DNA from: UBA5972 sp964567685
GTDB taxonomy: Bacteria; Pseudomonadota; Alphaproteobacteria; Rhodobacterales; Rhodobacteraceae
Direction: 5' to 3'
Length of the DNA stretch: 64,000 nucleotides
NCBI GenBank assembly: GCA_964567685.1
Contig: CAZMNO010000016.1
Span: 1-64,000, forward strand
In this document: positions 62,541 through 64,000 of the stretch, in pieces
How positions within the stretch are numbered: the stretch's first letter is position 1
How the letters are laid out: each line of letters begins with the position of its first letter
Notes under the pieces: generated by a model
What the model was told of the DNA's origin: nothing
Seen by the model: the letters and a program-made list of their open reading frames with translations, nothing else
The model's database searches: none
Translations under genes and position numbers: made by a program

Positions 62541-63379
62541 AAAAGAAGGCGCTCAAGCGGATCGCCGAAGCGCTGGAGCGGATCAGCCCAAGCCCTTGTG
62601 ATGCCCCTGATTTCCGCTCTGCCGATGCCTATGTCTGGCACGTTGCGCCGGACCGGCTGGATGCGGTTGAAAAGGTCAATCGGATAGATATCTCGCTTCT
62701 GGTCGGCATTGATCGCGCAAGGGATATTCTTTTGGAAAACACCACCCAGTTTGCCCGTGGGCTACCGGCCAATAACGTGCTGCTCTGGGGATCGCGCGGC
62801 ATGGGGAAATCTTCGCTGGTCAAAGCTGCCCATGCCGAAGTTCTGACGCGCGTTGGTGGGTTGAAACTGATCGAAGTGCAGCGCGAAGACCTGCCGTCCA
62901 TCGGGCGACTTTTGAACATCCTGCGCGAAGCTAACGAGCGTTTTTTGCTCTTTTGCGATGATCTGTCTTTTGGCCATGATGACAGCCATTATAAATCGCT
63001 AAAAGCGGTGCTGGATGGCGGGATCGAAGGCAGGCCGGAAAACGTGGTGTTCTATGCCACCTCAAACCGGCGTCATCTGATGCCGCGCGACATGATCGAA
63101 AACGAGCGCTCAACCGCGATCAACCCCAGTGAGGCGGTGGAAGAGAAGGTTTCGCTTTCCGACAGATTTGGGCTGTGGCTGGGCTTTCACCCTTGCGATC
63201 AGGATCAGTATCTTGAGATGATCCGGGGCTATTGCGATGCTTATGGCGTTGAAATCACAGATGAAACCCTGCGTGCCGAGGCGATTGAGTGGCAACAGAC
63301 ACGCGGCGCGCGTTCAGGCCGGGTGGCATGGCAGTATTTTGTCGATCTGGCTGGACGTCGCGGCGTCAGCCTTCAATAA
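62537..63379 (+). CDS. DUF815 AAA-type ATPase
   Basis: 280 residues with Walker A GSRGMGKSSLVKA near residue 88 and Walker B LLFCDDLSF near 140, then YATSNRRHLMPR with the sensor Asn/Arg. This is the DUF815 family, common in proteobacteria and of unknown client. It is coupled by ATGA to tatC, so it is made with the translocase. A role in Tat-related quality control is possible from context only. Its end overlaps the reverse gene by seven bases. Confidence 0.85.
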   Translation: MKKKALKRIAEALERISPSPCDAPDFRSADAYVWHVAPDRLDAVEKVNRIDISLLVGIDRARDILLENTTQFARGLPANNVLLWGSRGMGKSSLVKAAHAEVLTRVGGLKLIEVQREDLPSIGRLLNILREANERFLLFCDDLSFGHDDSHYKSLKAVLDGGIEGRPENVVFYATSNRRHLMPRDMIENERSTAINPSEAVEEKVSLSDRFGLWLGFHPCDQDQYLEMIRGYCDAYGVEITDETLRAEAIEWQQTRGARSGRVAWQYFVDLAGRRGVSLQ

Positions 63380-63942
63380 CCGCTCCAGCGGCTGAATTCG
63401 ACTGAAACGGGGTCGCTTCCGGCAGGGGCCAGAAGGGCATATCTGTCTTCACCGCAATCGCCGATCAGGATGTCCATCGCTCTGTGATCGGCAATCAGAC
63501 CGGGCATCGGCCCCAGCGTGACGGTCAACTTCTGTGTTTTTGCCCCAAGGGCGCGGGTGAGAACGAAATGCCCGCCATCGCACTCGATCCCACAGATCGA
63601 GATATCATCTTCCCAGGTGCTGCAAATCGCGTACCCGTCGCGAAAAAGCCTGCCATTGGCCACCACCATCAGCCGCAGCGAAAACCCGGTTACAAAAGGA
63701 TCGCGCCCCGGCTGATTGGCGGCTTTCAACGCATCCTCAACAGACCCTTCCCAGCTGAGCATATCAAGGCTGAGATCGGTCACCGGATAATGGGTTTCCG
63801 TCGTGCTGATGATTTTGACGATCAGCGCAGAAGGCCCCCTGGCATCCGGCTGATAAGTGAACGAAATGCTGTCATCTGCACTGGCCATCGGTGACGTAAG
63901 GGATAATGCGGCCACAGTACCCCAAATCAAAAGTGGTTTCAT
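63373..63942 (-). CDS. Exported protein of unknown function
   Basis: 189 residues with a Sec leader (LLIWGTVAALSLTSPMASA, cleavage after ASA at residue 22). The mature part is beta-rich with three Cys near residues 107-120 (ICSTWEDDISICGIEC), which could form a disulfide or metal site. It converges on the DUF815 gene. No family recognised. Confidence 0.7.
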   Translation of the reverse strand: MKPLLIWGTVAALSLTSPMASADDSISFTYQPDARGPSALIVKIISTTETHYPVTDLSLDMLSWEGSVEDALKAANQPGRDPFVTGFSLRLMVVANGRLFRDGYAICSTWEDDISICGIECDGGHFVLTRALGAKTQKLTVTLGPMPGLIADHRAMDILIGDCGEDRYALLAPAGSDPVSVEFSRWSGY

Positions 63943-64000
63943 GGAATGCCCCCTTTCTTTTTGCCGGGTTGATAAAGATCAAATCAGGTTTTGCTGCAAA

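Overview
The window reads as chromosomal DNA of a roseobacter-type alphaproteobacterium (Rhodobacterales). Reasons: fairly high GC with AGGAG-type ribosome sites, many four-base gene overlaps, a TatA-TatB-TatC-DUF815 block, XdhC and CimA genes, several solute-binding-protein transporters, and an N-methylamine/folate gene set of a kind often seen in marine Rhodobacteraceae. The exact genus cannot be read from the sequence. No rRNA, tRNA or CRISPR array was found.

Layout. (1) 1-4085 is a decayed mobile region: a parE start cut off after about 52 codons, a DUF3987 primase/helicase-like gene, a toprim stub, and two integrase halves in the wrong order (C-terminal half first). (2) 4086-7225 is a two-gene operon of an MtnA-type isomerase and a class II aldolase fused to a short-chain dehydrogenase, which fits a DHAP-shunt-like salvage route. 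(3) 7246-9516 holds a DadA-type amine oxidase and an unrecognised Cys-rich PDZ protein. (4) 9619-20690 is the most striking block. A GntR regulator faces a seven-gene operon read leftward: TPR-like protein, trimethylamine-dehydrogenase-like flavoprotein, a membrane Fe-S oxidoreductase fused to ETF-beta, ETF-alpha, a GcvT-like folate enzyme, an EamA transporter with an extra C-terminal domain, and a 36-residue membrane peptide. (5) 20716-27879 has a leaderless LivK-type binding protein and a Tat-exported dipeptide-type ABC system with a double ATPase. (6) 27911-32376 holds a thioesterase, a CocE-type hydrolase, RidA, an exported unknown and a repeat-rich spacer.

(7) 32441-38298 is the lower homoprotocatechuate (hpa) meta-cleavage pathway, HpaD-E-F-G-H-I with regulator HpaR and no HpaBC; its HpaF lacks the N-terminal catalytic proline. 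(8) 38320-44696 has a non-pyrrolysine MttB homologue, a TPM-domain protein and a three-gene PLP/PEP-mutase-family operon. (9) 44966-50894 carries cysS, a REP-like palindrome, cimA, an NDUFAF6-like protein, XdhC and an SDR. (10) 50981-57877 is an Opp-type operon (D-F-A-B-C) ending in a MetE-like gene, divergent from two M20 peptidase genes (58123-60469). (11) 60686-63942 is tatABC, a DUF815 ATPase and an exported unknown.

How it works together. Block 4 looks like a self-contained N-demethylation unit: import of a methylated amine, oxidation by the flavoprotein, one-carbon transfer to folate by the GcvT homologue, and electron delivery through ETF to a membrane Fe-S protein and quinone. The ETF-beta fusion would tether the normally soluble carrier to its membrane acceptor. 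The hpa genes would break down aromatic compounds to pyruvate and succinate semialdehyde, and the peptide transporters with M20 hydrolases suggest scavenging of peptides or N-acyl amino acids.
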